A stretch of DNA of 64,000 nt from Salipiger sp. CCB-MM3 (GTDB taxonomy: Bacteria > Pseudomonadota > Alphaproteobacteria > Rhodobacterales > Rhodobacteraceae). Position numbers and translations under genes: made by a program. Below are positions 1-8,491 of this stretch, one piece after another. The notes under the pieces were generated by a model that had not been told where the DNA came from, did no database searches, and saw nothing but the letters and a program-made list of their open reading frames with translations. Positions within the stretch are counted from its first letter, which is position 1. Each line of letters opens with the position of its first letter. Location: positions 737,501 to 801,500 of the forward strand of contig NZ_CP014596.1 in the NCBI RefSeq assembly GCF_001687105.1, given 5' to 3'.

Positions 1-52
1 GGAGGATCTGGCTCTGCCCATAATGCAGGGTGAGGTTGTCGACTTTCAGCAT
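1..52 (-). CDS. urtE: Urea ABC transporter ATP-binding protein UrtE (N-terminal fragment, cut by window edge)
   Basis: Only the first 17 codons lie in the window. They read MLKVDNLTLHYGQSQIL, which is the usual start of the second ATPase of the urea importer, before its Walker A motif. The ATG is at 50-52, read on the minus strand, 46 bases after the urtD stop. Its place as the last gene of urtABCDE supports the name. It would pair with UrtD at the inner membrane to power urea uptake. The rest lies outside the window. Confidence 0.8.
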   Translation of the reverse strand, partial: MLKVDNLTLHYGQSQIL

Positions 53-98
53 GGCATCTCACTCCATCCGCAAATCTCTCGCAGGTCTGCGAGCGTCT

Positions 99-839
99 TC
101 ATCGTCCCAGATAAACGTCGATGACGTCCTGATTGGCGGTCACATGGTCCAGCGAGCCCTCGGCCAGCACCGAGCCTTCACAAAGCACCGTCACCTTGCA
201 ATCCAGCCGCCGCACGAATTCCATGTCGTGCTCGACCACCACCACCGCATGTTTCTGCGCGGCGCGGCGCAGCAGGTCGGTGGTGTGCTCGCGCTCGGCG
301 GGGGTCATCCCCGCCGCGGGCTCGTCAACCAGCAGCAGCCGCGGGTCCTGCGCCAGCAGCATGCCGATCTCGAGCCATTGTTTCTGTCCGTGGCTGAGCT
401 CGCCCGAGACCCGGCCAAGCTGGTCGGTGAGGCCGATCTCCTCGGCGATGCTCTCGATCCGCTCCGCTCCGGCTTTGGTCTTGCTGTAGAACAGCACATC
501 GAAAGGCCCGCGCTTATTCTTCAGCGCCATGGCGAGGTTCTCGCGCACGGTCTGCGCCTCGAACACCGTGGGCTTCTGAAACTTGCGTCCCACGCCCGAG
601 CGGGCGATCTGGCTTTCGCTCATCTTCAGCAGCGACACGGATTTCTCGCCCCAGAGCACGCGGCCCTCGTCGGGGCGGGTCTTGCCGGTAATGATGTCCA
701 TGAAGGTGGTCTTGCCAGCCCCATTGGGGCCGATGATGGCGCGCAGTTCCGGCTCGCCGATGCGGAAGCTGAGGTTGTTGATCGCCTTGAAGCCGTCGAA
801 GCTGACGGAGACGCCGGACATCTCGAGCAGGGTCTTCAT
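99..839 (-). CDS. urtD: Urea ABC transporter ATP-binding protein UrtD
   Basis: This 246-residue ABC ATPase is one of two cytoplasmic ATPases of the high-affinity urea importer. Visible motifs are Walker A GPNGAGKT (37-44), signature LSHGQKQ (148-154), Walker B LLLVDE (168-173) and the switch His in VVEHD (about 204). It has the short C-terminus of the LivG-like branch of branched-chain amino acid/urea transporters. The start overlaps the urtC stop by 4 bases (839 against 836), which suggests translational coupling. The gene order urtA-B-C-D-E is the standard operon. Confidence 0.95.
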   Translation of the reverse strand: MKTLLEMSGVSVSFDGFKAINNLSFRIGEPELRAIIGPNGAGKTTFMDIITGKTRPDEGRVLWGEKSVSLLKMSESQIARSGVGRKFQKPTVFEAQTVRENLAMALKNKRGPFDVLFYSKTKAGAERIESIAEEIGLTDQLGRVSGELSHGQKQWLEIGMLLAQDPRLLLVDEPAAGMTPAEREHTTDLLRRAAQKHAVVVVEHDMEFVRRLDCKVTVLCEGSVLAEGSLDHVTANQDVIDVYLGR

Positions 840-2071
840 TTCTCTTCCTCCCCCTCGACGGTGCGATGCGCGCCCATGTCGGGCCCGAAGTCACCAACCC
901 GTTCGGGCACCGGATGGCGGCGGGTGAACAGGTCGAACAGCCCGCCGATGCCCTTGGGCGCCAGCAGTGTGACCGCCACGAAGCTGAGCCCCAGCAGCAC
1001 CAGCCACCAGTCGGTCCAGTTGATCGTGTAGAAGCCGAGATTGATGTTGGGCGCGCCGCCGCCGGTGAACCAGCTCGACAGCAGCGACACCACAGCCGCG
1101 CCAAGCGCCGCGCCGTAGAGCCGCCCGCGCCCGCCGATGGCGACCCAGACCGCGAGGTAGATCGAGGCGATGGGGGCGATCTCGGCGGGGTTGATGATGC
1201 CCGCCTGCGGATAATAGAGCGCGCCCGCGAGCCCCGAGACGATGCCGGTGAGCGTGAAGATGAAGAGCTTGTAGCTCTCCACATGGTAGCCGAGGAAGCG
1301 CACCCGGTTCTCATTGTCGCGGATGCCGCGGATCACCGATCCCATCTTGCCCGAGACCACCCAGGCAAAGAGCAGATAGCCAAACCCGAGCGCCGCCGCC
1401 GAGGCCCAGAAGAACCAGATCGAGATGGTCGACTGCGGCACCGCGTCGAGTCCCGGCAGGTTCTGCAGGCCCGATAGCCCGTTGTTGCCGCGCAGCCCGG
1501 CCTCGTTCTGGAAGAGATAAAGCGACAGCGCCAGCGTCATGGCCTGCGTCAGGATCGACAGGTAAACCCCGGTGACCCGGCTGCGGAACGCCAGCCAGCC
1601 AAAGACCAGCGCCAGCACGCCCGGCACCAGCACCACGAGCAGCAGTTGCAGCGTCAGACTATGGGCAAAACCCCAGAGCCACGGGAAATCGGCGCTGCCC
1701 ACCACGCCGAAAATCTGCTGGCCGATGGCGTCATGGATCTCTTCGGGGGTGGGCGGGATCGGCGCGGCGCGGAGGCTTTCAGCGATGATCAGCTCGGTCC
1801 GGGCGTACATCAGCCACATGCCGATCATGTAACCGCCGAGCCCGAAGAACGCCATATGCCCAAGGCTTAGGATGCCGGTGTAGCCCCAGACCACATCCAT
1901 CGCCACGGCGACGAGCATCAGGCACAGCGTCTTGCCCAGCGTCTTGACGAAAGAGGTCGACAGGAACCCGGTGCCGGTTGCAGGTGCCAGCACGGTCACC
2001 AGCACAACGAACAGCGCGAGGGCCAGCAGGAACCATGCGACGGATTTGTTCTGCGCGAAGAAGCTGGTCAT
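836..2071 (-). CDS. urtC: Urea ABC transporter permease UrtC
   Basis: This LivM-like inner-membrane permease (411 residues) forms half of the urea channel with UrtB. The start at 2071 (MTSFFAQNK...) is chosen because AAAGGAGCC sits just upstream on the minus strand. The frame stays open to 2221, but that upstream part is a GC-rich intergenic repeat and not protein-like. Hydrophobic segments begin at once (AWFLLALALFVVLV). A family-typical loop with GLRGNNGLSGL lies near the middle. The C-terminus is polar and cytoplasmic (FTRRHPVPERV). Confidence 0.95.
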   Translation of the reverse strand: MTSFFAQNKSVAWFLLALALFVVLVTVLAPATGTGFLSTSFVKTLGKTLCLMLVAVAMDVVWGYTGILSLGHMAFFGLGGYMIGMWLMYARTELIIAESLRAAPIPPTPEEIHDAIGQQIFGVVGSADFPWLWGFAHSLTLQLLLVVLVPGVLALVFGWLAFRSRVTGVYLSILTQAMTLALSLYLFQNEAGLRGNNGLSGLQNLPGLDAVPQSTISIWFFWASAAALGFGYLLFAWVVSGKMGSVIRGIRDNENRVRFLGYHVESYKLFIFTLTGIVSGLAGALYYPQAGIINPAEIAPIASIYLAVWVAIGGRGRLYGAALGAAVVSLLSSWFTGGGAPNINLGFYTINWTDWWLVLLGLSFVAVTLLAPKGIGGLFDLFTRRHPVPERVGDFGPDMGAHRTVEGEEEK

Positions 2072-2126
2072 GCGAAGGCTCCTTTGGTCGCGAGGGAGAG
2101 GAGACTCCGCCCGCCGTCCCCCGTTT

Positions 2127-2238
2127 GGGGGCTCCGCCCCCGCGCCGCTGCGCGGCTCTCCCCCGGGATATTTTCGCCAAGAGGAAGAGCAGGGCGCATG
2201 TGGGCTTTCATCTTTCCGCAAATACTCCCGCCGGAGGC
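2127..2238. repeat. Dispersed Rhodobacteraceae-type intergenic repeat between urtB and urtC
   Basis: The 214-base urtB-urtC gap is mostly repeat. It holds a perfect hairpin GGGGGCTCCGCCCCC (2127-2141), then a second GC stem, then CCCGGGATATTTTCGCCAAG (2162-2181). It ends with AAATACTCCCGCCGGAGGC (2220-2238). Read on the minus strand, the ends match other copies in this window: CTTCCTCTTGGCG..AAATATCC recurs inside xdhA at 27941, and GCGGGNGTATTTG recurs at 33809 and 37211. It may also act as a hairpin in the urt mRNA. Confidence 0.75.
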
Positions 2239-2285
2239 GGCCCGGCGCTGGCCAGAGGTGAGACAGTTGTGGGATTTGTCCATGA

Positions 2286-4244
2286 TCAATCTCCCGCCGC
2301 GCGGCCCTTGAGGGCGACGATGCCCTTTGGCCGGAACTGGATGAAGAGGATGATGAAGAGGATCATATAGGTCTGCGCCGCCAGCGTATTGCTGGGGTTC
2401 ATCCATTCGATGCCCTTTTGCAGGATGCCGATCAGCGCGGCGCCCGCGAGCGTGCCCCAGACATTGCCGACGCCGCCCACGACCACGGTCATGAAGCTCT
2501 GCACGATGTAATTGGCGCCCATCTCCGAGGTGACCTGCGCATACAGGCCGATGGCGATGCCCGCGATGCCGGCGATGCCCGAGCCGAGGCCGAAGGTCAG
2601 CATGTTGATCTTGTCGGGGTTGATGCCCATGGAGGCGGCCATGCCGGGGTTCTGGGTGACCGCGCGGACCTCGAGGCCGATGCGGGTCTTGTTCAGGATG
2701 AACAGGATCAGGCACAGGAACACCAGCGCCAGCACGAAGATCGCGATGCGGATATTGGCGATGCCGGCGACGTCGTTGATGATCCACGCGCCGTCGAGCC
2801 AATGCGGCGAGGTGAGCGGGCGGGCCTGCGTGCCGAAGATGTTCTTCGCAAGCTGCTGCAGCGCGATGGAGATGCCGAAGGTGGCGAGCAGCGTCTCGAG
2901 CGGGCGGTGATAGAGCCAGCGGATCACCAGCCGCTCCATCGCAACGCCCGCGGCGAAGGTGATCACGAAGGCCAGCGGCAGCGCGACGATCAGCGACAGC
3001 GTGTAATCGGGGATGATCTGCTGCACCACGTAGCCGGTATAGGCGCCCATCATGATGAACTCGCCATGGGCCATGTTGATGACCCCCATGACGCCGAAGG
3101 TGATGGCAAGGCCGATGGCGGCGAGGAAGTAGATCGAGGCGAGCGACAGCGAGTCGAGGCCAAAGTCCAGCGCCTGCCACATGCCGACGCGGGTGCGCAC
3201 GCTTTTCAGCGCGTCCTCGGCGGCGGCGGTGATGGTCGGATCGGCTTCGGTGTATTCCTCATAGAATACGTGGGAGGCGAGGGCGGTCTCGCGGTCCTCT
3301 TCGGTGACGCGGGGCGGCACGGTGCCGGCCTCGGCCAGCGCGGCATAGGCGCGCTCGCGCCCGGCCTCGGTGCCAAGCTGGCCCACCGGCACACCCGCGA
3401 CGGTGCCGCCGTCGATATTGGCGGTGAGCGCGGCTTTGATCTGCTCGCGGCTCTGCACCGGCCGCGCCAGATCGGCGCTCACGAGGCGGGCATAGGCCTC
3501 GGCCTCGGTCAGGTCCGCGCCGGGGGTCAGCTCGCGGGCGATATTGGCCCCCTCGGGCAGGGTCTCGGCGACGCCGGAGCGGGTGGTGAGGATCTGGTTG
3601 AGCACCGCGCGCACGTCCACGCTCAGCTCGGAAGACAGCGCTTCGATGGCGGCGATGCGGGCCTCGGGCGTGGCGCCGAAGCTGGCGGTGAGCATCCCGT
3701 CGAGACGCTTCTTGCGGGCCAGAACTCCGGGGTCCTCCTCGGTTTCGATGGAGGCGCGCAGCGGCTCGATCTGATCGGCGGAGGGGCTGCGGGCAATGGA
3801 GTCGAGCGCGGCGATGCGGTTGGAGATCTCGGGGTCGGACAGCTGGAACTGCACCAGCGCGCTGGCGATGACCCGGCGCACGCCGCCATTGGGGCGGATC
3901 TGATCCAGCTCGCCGCTAGGGGCGGTGCCCGCGCTTTCGCCGGTCGCCACATCGGTCAGCGCAAAGCCGTCGCCGTCCTTGGTGGCATAATAGAACTGCC
4001 CGTCGCTTTCGCGCTGATAGACCTCGCGGTCGGCCCAGGCCTGCAGGAAGGCTGGAACGGCGGGGTCGCCGGAGCCGACGAGCGCGCCGATGAGATCGCC
4101 GACGGTCTGACGACCGGGCTTGGCCACCTCGTCGGAATATTGCTGCAGGATTGCCGTGAGGCCCGTCTGCTGCGCCAGCGCCGCGAGCGGCGCGGTGATC
4201 AGGCAAAGCAGGAGCGCAAGGGCAGGCAGAAGCGCGCGCGGCAT
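2286..4244 (-). CDS. urtB: Urea ABC transporter permease UrtB with long periplasmic N-terminal domain
   Basis: This 652-residue LivH-like permease is the partner of UrtC. It starts with a signal sequence (MPRALLPALALLLCLITAP, cut near ALAQ). A soluble domain of about 330 residues follows, rich in HEAT-like helices (VQFQLSDPEISNRIAALDSIA). The membrane domain starts near residue 355 (LASIYFLAAIGLAITFGVMGV) and contains the conserved NMAHGEFIMMGAYTGY. Such an extracytoplasmic domain is normal for UrtB and separates it from LivH. The gene follows urtA after an 86-base gap holding a strong hairpin. Confidence 0.95.
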   Translation of the reverse strand: MPRALLPALALLLCLITAPLAALAQQTGLTAILQQYSDEVAKPGRQTVGDLIGALVGSGDPAVPAFLQAWADREVYQRESDGQFYYATKDGDGFALTDVATGESAGTAPSGELDQIRPNGGVRRVIASALVQFQLSDPEISNRIAALDSIARSPSADQIEPLRASIETEEDPGVLARKKRLDGMLTASFGATPEARIAAIEALSSELSVDVRAVLNQILTTRSGVAETLPEGANIARELTPGADLTEAEAYARLVSADLARPVQSREQIKAALTANIDGGTVAGVPVGQLGTEAGRERAYAALAEAGTVPPRVTEEDRETALASHVFYEEYTEADPTITAAAEDALKSVRTRVGMWQALDFGLDSLSLASIYFLAAIGLAITFGVMGVINMAHGEFIMMGAYTGYVVQQIIPDYTLSLIVALPLAFVITFAAGVAMERLVIRWLYHRPLETLLATFGISIALQQLAKNIFGTQARPLTSPHWLDGAWIINDVAGIANIRIAIFVLALVFLCLILFILNKTRIGLEVRAVTQNPGMAASMGINPDKINMLTFGLGSGIAGIAGIAIGLYAQVTSEMGANYIVQSFMTVVVGGVGNVWGTLAGAALIGILQKGIEWMNPSNTLAAQTYMILFIILFIQFRPKGIVALKGRAAGD

Positions 4245-4286
4245 GGACGGCCCCCGGATAAAGCTACGGAATAGTCGGAACGAAGG

Positions 4287-4316
4287 CGCGGGCGCGCAGA
4301 GTGAGGCGCGCCCGCG
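4287..4316 (-). terminator. GC-rich hairpin between urtA and urtB (attenuator or mRNA-stabilising element)
   Basis: There is a perfect 11-bp inverted repeat, CGCGGGCGCGC at 4287-4297 and its complement at 4306-4316, around an 8-base loop. No T-run follows on the minus strand, so complete termination is unlikely. Hairpins at this place in binding-protein operons commonly stabilise the upstream mRNA so that the binding protein is made in excess over the permeases. Confidence 0.6.
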
Positions 4317-4330
4317 GGGAGGAGTTCAGA

Positions 4331-5620
4331 TCAGTAGTTCGACTGGATCTGCACGCAGGTTTCGGTCTCGGTGTTGTACATACCGCACTCGAGATCTTTC
4401 CAATCGGACTTCAGAACCGCGGAGTCGGGCAGGAAGTCGGTCCATGCATCGCCCGGAACCGGATCGGTTTCCGAGATGATGTCGAACTGGCCGTCGGCGC
4501 GGATTTCGCCGATCAGCACCGGCTTCGACAGGTGGTGGTTTACGCCCATCACAGCGGTGCCGCCGGTCAGGTTCGGGTACTCTTGGCCCCACATCGCCTC
4601 GCGCACGGCGTCGACATCGGTGGTTTCGGCCGCTTCTACCGCGTTCACCCACATGTTGAAGCCGATGTAATGGGCTTCCATCGGGTCGTTGGTGACGCGG
4701 CTGTCGTCGCCGATGAACGCGTGCCACTCGTCGATGAACTCGGCGTTGGCGTCGGTTTCGGCGGTCATGAAGTAGTTCCACGCGGCGAGGTGGCCGACCA
4801 GGTTCGAGGTGTCGAGGCCCGAAAGCTCTTCTTCACCGACCGAGAAGGCCACCACGGGGATGTCGTCCGCCGAGACGCCCTGCGCCGCCAGTTCCTTGTA
4901 GAAGCCGATGTTGGCGTCACCGTTGATGGTCGAGATCACGCCGACCTGCTTGCCGTCAGCGCCAAGCGCGACCACGTCGGACACGATGGTCGACCAGTCG
5001 GAGTGGCCGAAGGGGGTGTAGTTGATGAAGATGTCTTCCTCGGCGATGCCCTTATCCTTGAGGTAAGCCTCGAGGATGCGGTTCGTGGTGCGCGGATAGA
5101 CATAGTCGGTGCCCAGAAGAGCGAACTTCTCGACGCCAAGCTCGTCGAGGAAGTAATCGGTGGCCGGGATCGCCTGCTGGTTCGGGGCGGCGCCGGTGTA
5201 GAAGACGTTTTTCGAGCTTTCCTCGCCCTCGTACTGAACGGGGTAGAAGTAGAGCGCGTTGAGCTCTTCGATCACCGGCAGCACGGCCTTGCGCGAGGCC
5301 GAGGTCCAGGAGCCGAAGATCACGTCGACCTCGTCGTTGGAGATCAGCTCGCGCGCCTTTTCCGCAAAAAGCGGCCAATCGGAGGCGGGATCTTTCACCA
5401 CGGCTTCAAGCTCGCAGCCCAGCAGGCCGCCGGCCTGGTTCTGCTTGTCGATCAGCATCAGCATGGTGTCTTTCAGCGTGGTTTCCGAAATTGCCATGGT
5501 GCCGGAGAGCGAGTGCAGCACACCCACTTTGATCGGGCAGTCGGCGTCCTGCGCCGAAACCGCACCGGCCGAGATCATGGCAAGAGCTGCCACGCTGGAA
5601 AATTTCATTGCTTTGATCAT
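4331..5620 (-). CDS. urtA: Urea ABC transporter substrate-binding protein UrtA
   Basis: This is the periplasmic binding protein that captures urea for UrtBCDE; it is 429 residues with a signal peptide ending near VSAQDADC. Family features are KVGVLHSLSGTMAISE at the mature N-terminus, the GSWTSASRKAVLP segment, and FYPVQYEGEESS. Also seen are YVYPRTTNRI and the C-terminal Cys pair. The ATG at 5620 has AGGGAT about 10 bases upstream; an internal Met (MKFSS) is an alternative start. It is the first gene of the operon, so its upstream gap should hold the main promoter, which nitrogen limitation usually controls in this family. Confidence 0.96.
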   Translation of the reverse strand: MIKAMKFSSVAALAMISAGAVSAQDADCPIKVGVLHSLSGTMAISETTLKDTMLMLIDKQNQAGGLLGCELEAVVKDPASDWPLFAEKARELISNDEVDVIFGSWTSASRKAVLPVIEELNALYFYPVQYEGEESSKNVFYTGAAPNQQAIPATDYFLDELGVEKFALLGTDYVYPRTTNRILEAYLKDKGIAEEDIFINYTPFGHSDWSTIVSDVVALGADGKQVGVISTINGDANIGFYKELAAQGVSADDIPVVAFSVGEEELSGLDTSNLVGHLAAWNYFMTAETDANAEFIDEWHAFIGDDSRVTNDPMEAHYIGFNMWVNAVEAAETTDVDAVREAMWGQEYPNLTGGTAVMGVNHHLSKPVLIGEIRADGQFDIISETDPVPGDAWTDFLPDSAVLKSDWKDLECGMYNTETETCVQIQSNY

Positions 5621-6108
5621 GTTCTACATCCCTAGAGAGCGGTCTCTTCGGGCCCCGCACGGAACGGCTCTTGTGGCCGGTGATCTGGGCGGGTCCTCCT
5701 CCGCTTCGATTATCGTTGTGCCGCTGGCGGCTGCCCTGTTCCGGACTTTGACCGCCGCGGCTCCCCGTTGCTGATGCGCCGTTTTGCGGCGCCCCCTTCG
5801 GATACCTAAGGCCGGGCAGCGCGCCACTTGCTTTCCGTTGGGGAGCCACGGCTCACGGCGCCGTGATTAATTTCGAGGCGGCGTGATTGATGTGTGTCTA
5901 ATTTTTGTGCGCAATGAATGCGCATTCAGCGCCATTTTCCGGCAAACTCCGGCTAAACTGAGGTGAATACTCACAAGATCGGATTCGACATGGCGAAATC
6001 GCTCTTTTTTTGGGCAACCAAATCGGTGCCAAGATTGTTTTTCGACATGAGGGGCTTTTCCTCCGGTCGCGAAACATGGAACGTGAGCCTCAGAGCGAAG
6101 GGATTATT
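5621..6108. other. Divergent intergenic region between urtA and the ATP-grasp operon
   Basis: These 488 bases separate two divergently transcribed operons and must hold both promoters. I see no protein-like frame. The part nearest urtA is GC-rich; the middle (5860-5960) is AT-richer and holds an inverted repeat described separately. A frame open from 6010 runs into the next gene, but its 33 upstream codons look non-coding. Confidence 0.5.
5908..5924. promoter_or_regulatory. Possible NtrC-like binding site upstream of urtA
   Basis: TGCGCA-N5-TGCGCA (5908-5913 and 5919-5924) has the arm and spacing pattern of NtrC sites (TGCACC-N5-GGTGCA), though only the outer bases match. It lies about 290 bases upstream of the urtA start, within enhancer range. 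Nitrogen control of urt operons is established elsewhere; this site is an inference, and I found no convincing sigma-54 promoter. Confidence 0.3.
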
Positions 6109-7533
6109 ATGAGCGCCACGAAGCCAGCGATTTTCAATGAGATGTTGAGCGGCGACGATGTTCGCCCGGCCTATCAGAATCTGGAGAAATGGTATCGGTC
6201 CATGCCGGCCGAACTGCGCAGCCTCAAACAAAGCGAGGCCGAGGCGCTGTTCAGGCGGGTCGGGATCACCTTTGCCGTTTATGGCGAAGGCGGGGACCCC
6301 GAGCGGCTGATCCCGTTCGACATGTTCCCGCGTGTGCTGACCGCGCTGGAGTGGCGCAAACTCGATCACGGCGTGCGGCAGCGGGCCGCGGCGCTGAACG
6401 CCTTTCTGGCTGATGTCTACGACCGCCGCGAAATCATCCGGGCCGGCCGTATCCCCGAACATCTGGTCACCAATAACGAAGCCTTCGAGAAGGCGGCCAT
6501 CGGCTTCCGTCCGCCGCGCGGCGTGTTCAGCCACATTGTCGGCGTCGATCTGGTGCGCACCGGACCCGATCAGTTCTACGTTCTGGAAGACAACTGCCGG
6601 ACGCCCTCGGGCGTGAGCTACATGCTGCAGAACCGCGAGATCATGATGCGCATGTTCCCGCAGCTGTTCATGGAAAGCCGCATCCGTCCGGTCGATGGAT
6701 ATGCTGGCCTGCTGAAAAAGACGTTGGCTTCGGTCGCGCCGCAGAAATGCCAAGGCGAGCCGAATGTGGTGATCCTCACCCCGGGGCAGTTCAACTCGGC
6801 CTATTACGAGCACAGCTTCCTTGCCGACCTGATGGGCGTGGAACTGGTCGAAGGGCAGGACCTGTTCGTCGAGGGCGATTTCGTCTGGATGAAGACCACC
6901 GAGGGCCCCAAGAAGGTCGACGTGATCTATCGCCGGATCGACGATGCCTTCATCGATCCGCTGTGCTTCAAGCCCGATTCCATGCTGGGCGTGCCGGGGC
7001 TGATGAGCGTCTACCGCTCGGGCGGCGTGACCATCTGCTCGGCTCCCGGCGCGGGCGTGGCCGACGACAAGGCGATCTACACCTATGTGCCCGAGATGAT
7101 CCGCTTTTATCTCGGCGAGGAACCGATCCTCGAGAACGTGCCCACATGGCAATGCGCCAAGGCAGACGACTGCAAATACGTGCTCGAGAACCTGTCGGAG
7201 CTTGTGGTCAAGGAAGTGCATGGCTCGGGCGGCTATGGCATGCTTGTCGGGCCGAAATCCGACAAATCGACCATCGAGTCCTTTGCCGCGAAAATCCGCA
7301 AGAACCCCGAGAATTACATCGCCCAGCCGACGCTGGCGCTCTCGGCCTGTCCCACGTTCGTCGAAGAGGGGATCGCGCCGCGTCACGTCGACCTGCGCCC
7401 CTATTGCCTTGTCGGCGAGAACATCGAGCTGGTGCCCGGCGGCCTGACCCGCGTGGCGCTGACCGAAGGCTCGCTCGTGGTGAACTCGTCGCAGGGCGGC
7501 GGGGTCAAGGACACCTGGGTATTGGCGGAGTGA
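6109..7533 (+). CDS. Circularly permuted type 2 ATP-grasp protein (DUF404/407)
   Basis: This 474-residue protein is from the circularly permuted ATP-grasp family related to glutathionylspermidine synthase; members are thought to ligate an amine or amino acid to a carboxylate. Typical blocks are YRRIDDAFIDPLCF, VLEDNCRTPSGVSYMLQNRE, GSGGYGMLVGPKS and HVDLRPYCLVGE. The start at 6109 is chosen for its AGCGAAGGG ribosome site and the family-like N-terminus. The alpha-E gene follows 4 bases after the stop. Comparative genomics groups this gene with alpha-E, transglutaminase and Anbu as one peptide-modification unit; its substrate is unknown. Confidence 0.9.
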   Translation: MSATKPAIFNEMLSGDDVRPAYQNLEKWYRSMPAELRSLKQSEAEALFRRVGITFAVYGEGGDPERLIPFDMFPRVLTALEWRKLDHGVRQRAAALNAFLADVYDRREIIRAGRIPEHLVTNNEAFEKAAIGFRPPRGVFSHIVGVDLVRTGPDQFYVLEDNCRTPSGVSYMLQNREIMMRMFPQLFMESRIRPVDGYAGLLKKTLASVAPQKCQGEPNVVILTPGQFNSAYYEHSFLADLMGVELVEGQDLFVEGDFVWMKTTEGPKKVDVIYRRIDDAFIDPLCFKPDSMLGVPGLMSVYRSGGVTICSAPGAGVADDKAIYTYVPEMIRFYLGEEPILENVPTWQCAKADDCKYVLENLSELVVKEVHGSGGYGMLVGPKSDKSTIESFAAKIRKNPENYIAQPTLALSACPTFVEEGIAPRHVDLRPYCLVGENIELVPGGLTRVALTEGSLVVNSSQGGGVKDTWVLAE

Positions 7534-7537
7534 CGAC

Positions 7538-8491
7538 ATGCTGAGCCGGACTGCAGATCACCTTTACTGGATGGCGCGCTACATCGAGCGCGCCGAAACC
7601 ACCGCCCGCCTGCTGGAGGTTGGCGCGCGCAACGCGCTGCTGCCCAACGCCACCGGCGGCTATCGCAACGACTGGGAGGCCGTGCTTCTGGCCAAGGGTG
7701 CGCTCGAGCCCTTCATCGAGAAGTACAAGGACACCAATCAGCGCAATATCGAGACCTTTCTGTTCTTCGATGCCGACAACCCCAGTTCGGTGTTCTCCTG
7801 CCTTGCCGCGGCGCGCGAGAATGCCCGTGTCGTGCGCACCGCGCTGACCGCGCCTGCGTGGGATGCGATCAACTCGTCGTTTCAGGAACTCAGACAGCTT
7901 CAGCGCACCGAGCGCAGCAAGCTGATGGTCACCGATCTTTGCGAATGGACGCTGCGCGCCTGCCAGTTGATCCGCGGCGCCTTCATGTCGACGCAGCTAC
8001 GCAACGACGGTTACGACTTCATGGGCATCGGCACGACCATCGAGCGGGCTGACAACACGGCCCGGCTGATCGACGTGAAATACTACGTGCTGCTGCCTTC
8101 GGTGAATTACGTCGGCTCGGGGCTCGACCAGAGCCAATGGGCGCTGCTGCTGCAGTCGATGACAGCGCAGCGCGCCTTCAATTGGAGCTATCAGGGCGAG
8201 ATCACCGCCGCCAAGATCGCGCATCTGCTGATCCTCAACCGGCGCTTCCCGCGCTCGCTGCGGGCCTGCGTGCAATGGTATTGCGAGCATCTCGACGATC
8301 TGGCCGAGAACTACCAAAACGGCACCGAGGCGCAGGAGGTGGCGCATAAGCTGCTGGACGATTTGCGCAATGCGACGGTGGACGATATCTTTGAAGAGGG
8401 GCTGCACGAATTCCTTGCCCGGTTCATGACCCGCAACGCCGAGGTCGCGACCACCGTGCACAATGTCTACCTGAGTGGGATGCCGGCATGA
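7538..8491 (+). CDS. Alpha-E domain protein (DUF403)
   Basis: This all-helical protein of 317 residues begins with the family hallmark MLSRTADHLYWMARYIERAE and carries the second signature GTTIERADNTARLIDVKYY. Alpha-E proteins have no proven activity but always travel with the type 2 ATP-grasp gene. The gene starts 4 bases after the ATP-grasp stop, and its own stop overlaps the next start by 4 bases, so the three genes are coupled. It may act as a scaffold or substrate-binding partner. Confidence 0.9.
   Translation: MLSRTADHLYWMARYIERAETTARLLEVGARNALLPNATGGYRNDWEAVLLAKGALEPFIEKYKDTNQRNIETFLFFDADNPSSVFSCLAAARENARVVRTALTAPAWDAINSSFQELRQLQRTERSKLMVTDLCEWTLRACQLIRGAFMSTQLRNDGYDFMGIGTTIERADNTARLIDVKYYVLLPSVNYVGSGLDQSQWALLLQSMTAQRAFNWSYQGEITAAKIAHLLILNRRFPRSLRACVQWYCEHLDDLAENYQNGTEAQEVAHKLLDDLRNATVDDIFEEGLHEFLARFMTRNAEVATTVHNVYLSGMPA

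Noticed and set aside
2418..4274. A 618-codon plus-strand frame opposite urtB
   Set aside because: The translation is a compositional artefact (Asp/His/Gly/Arg) and urtB is certain on the other strand.
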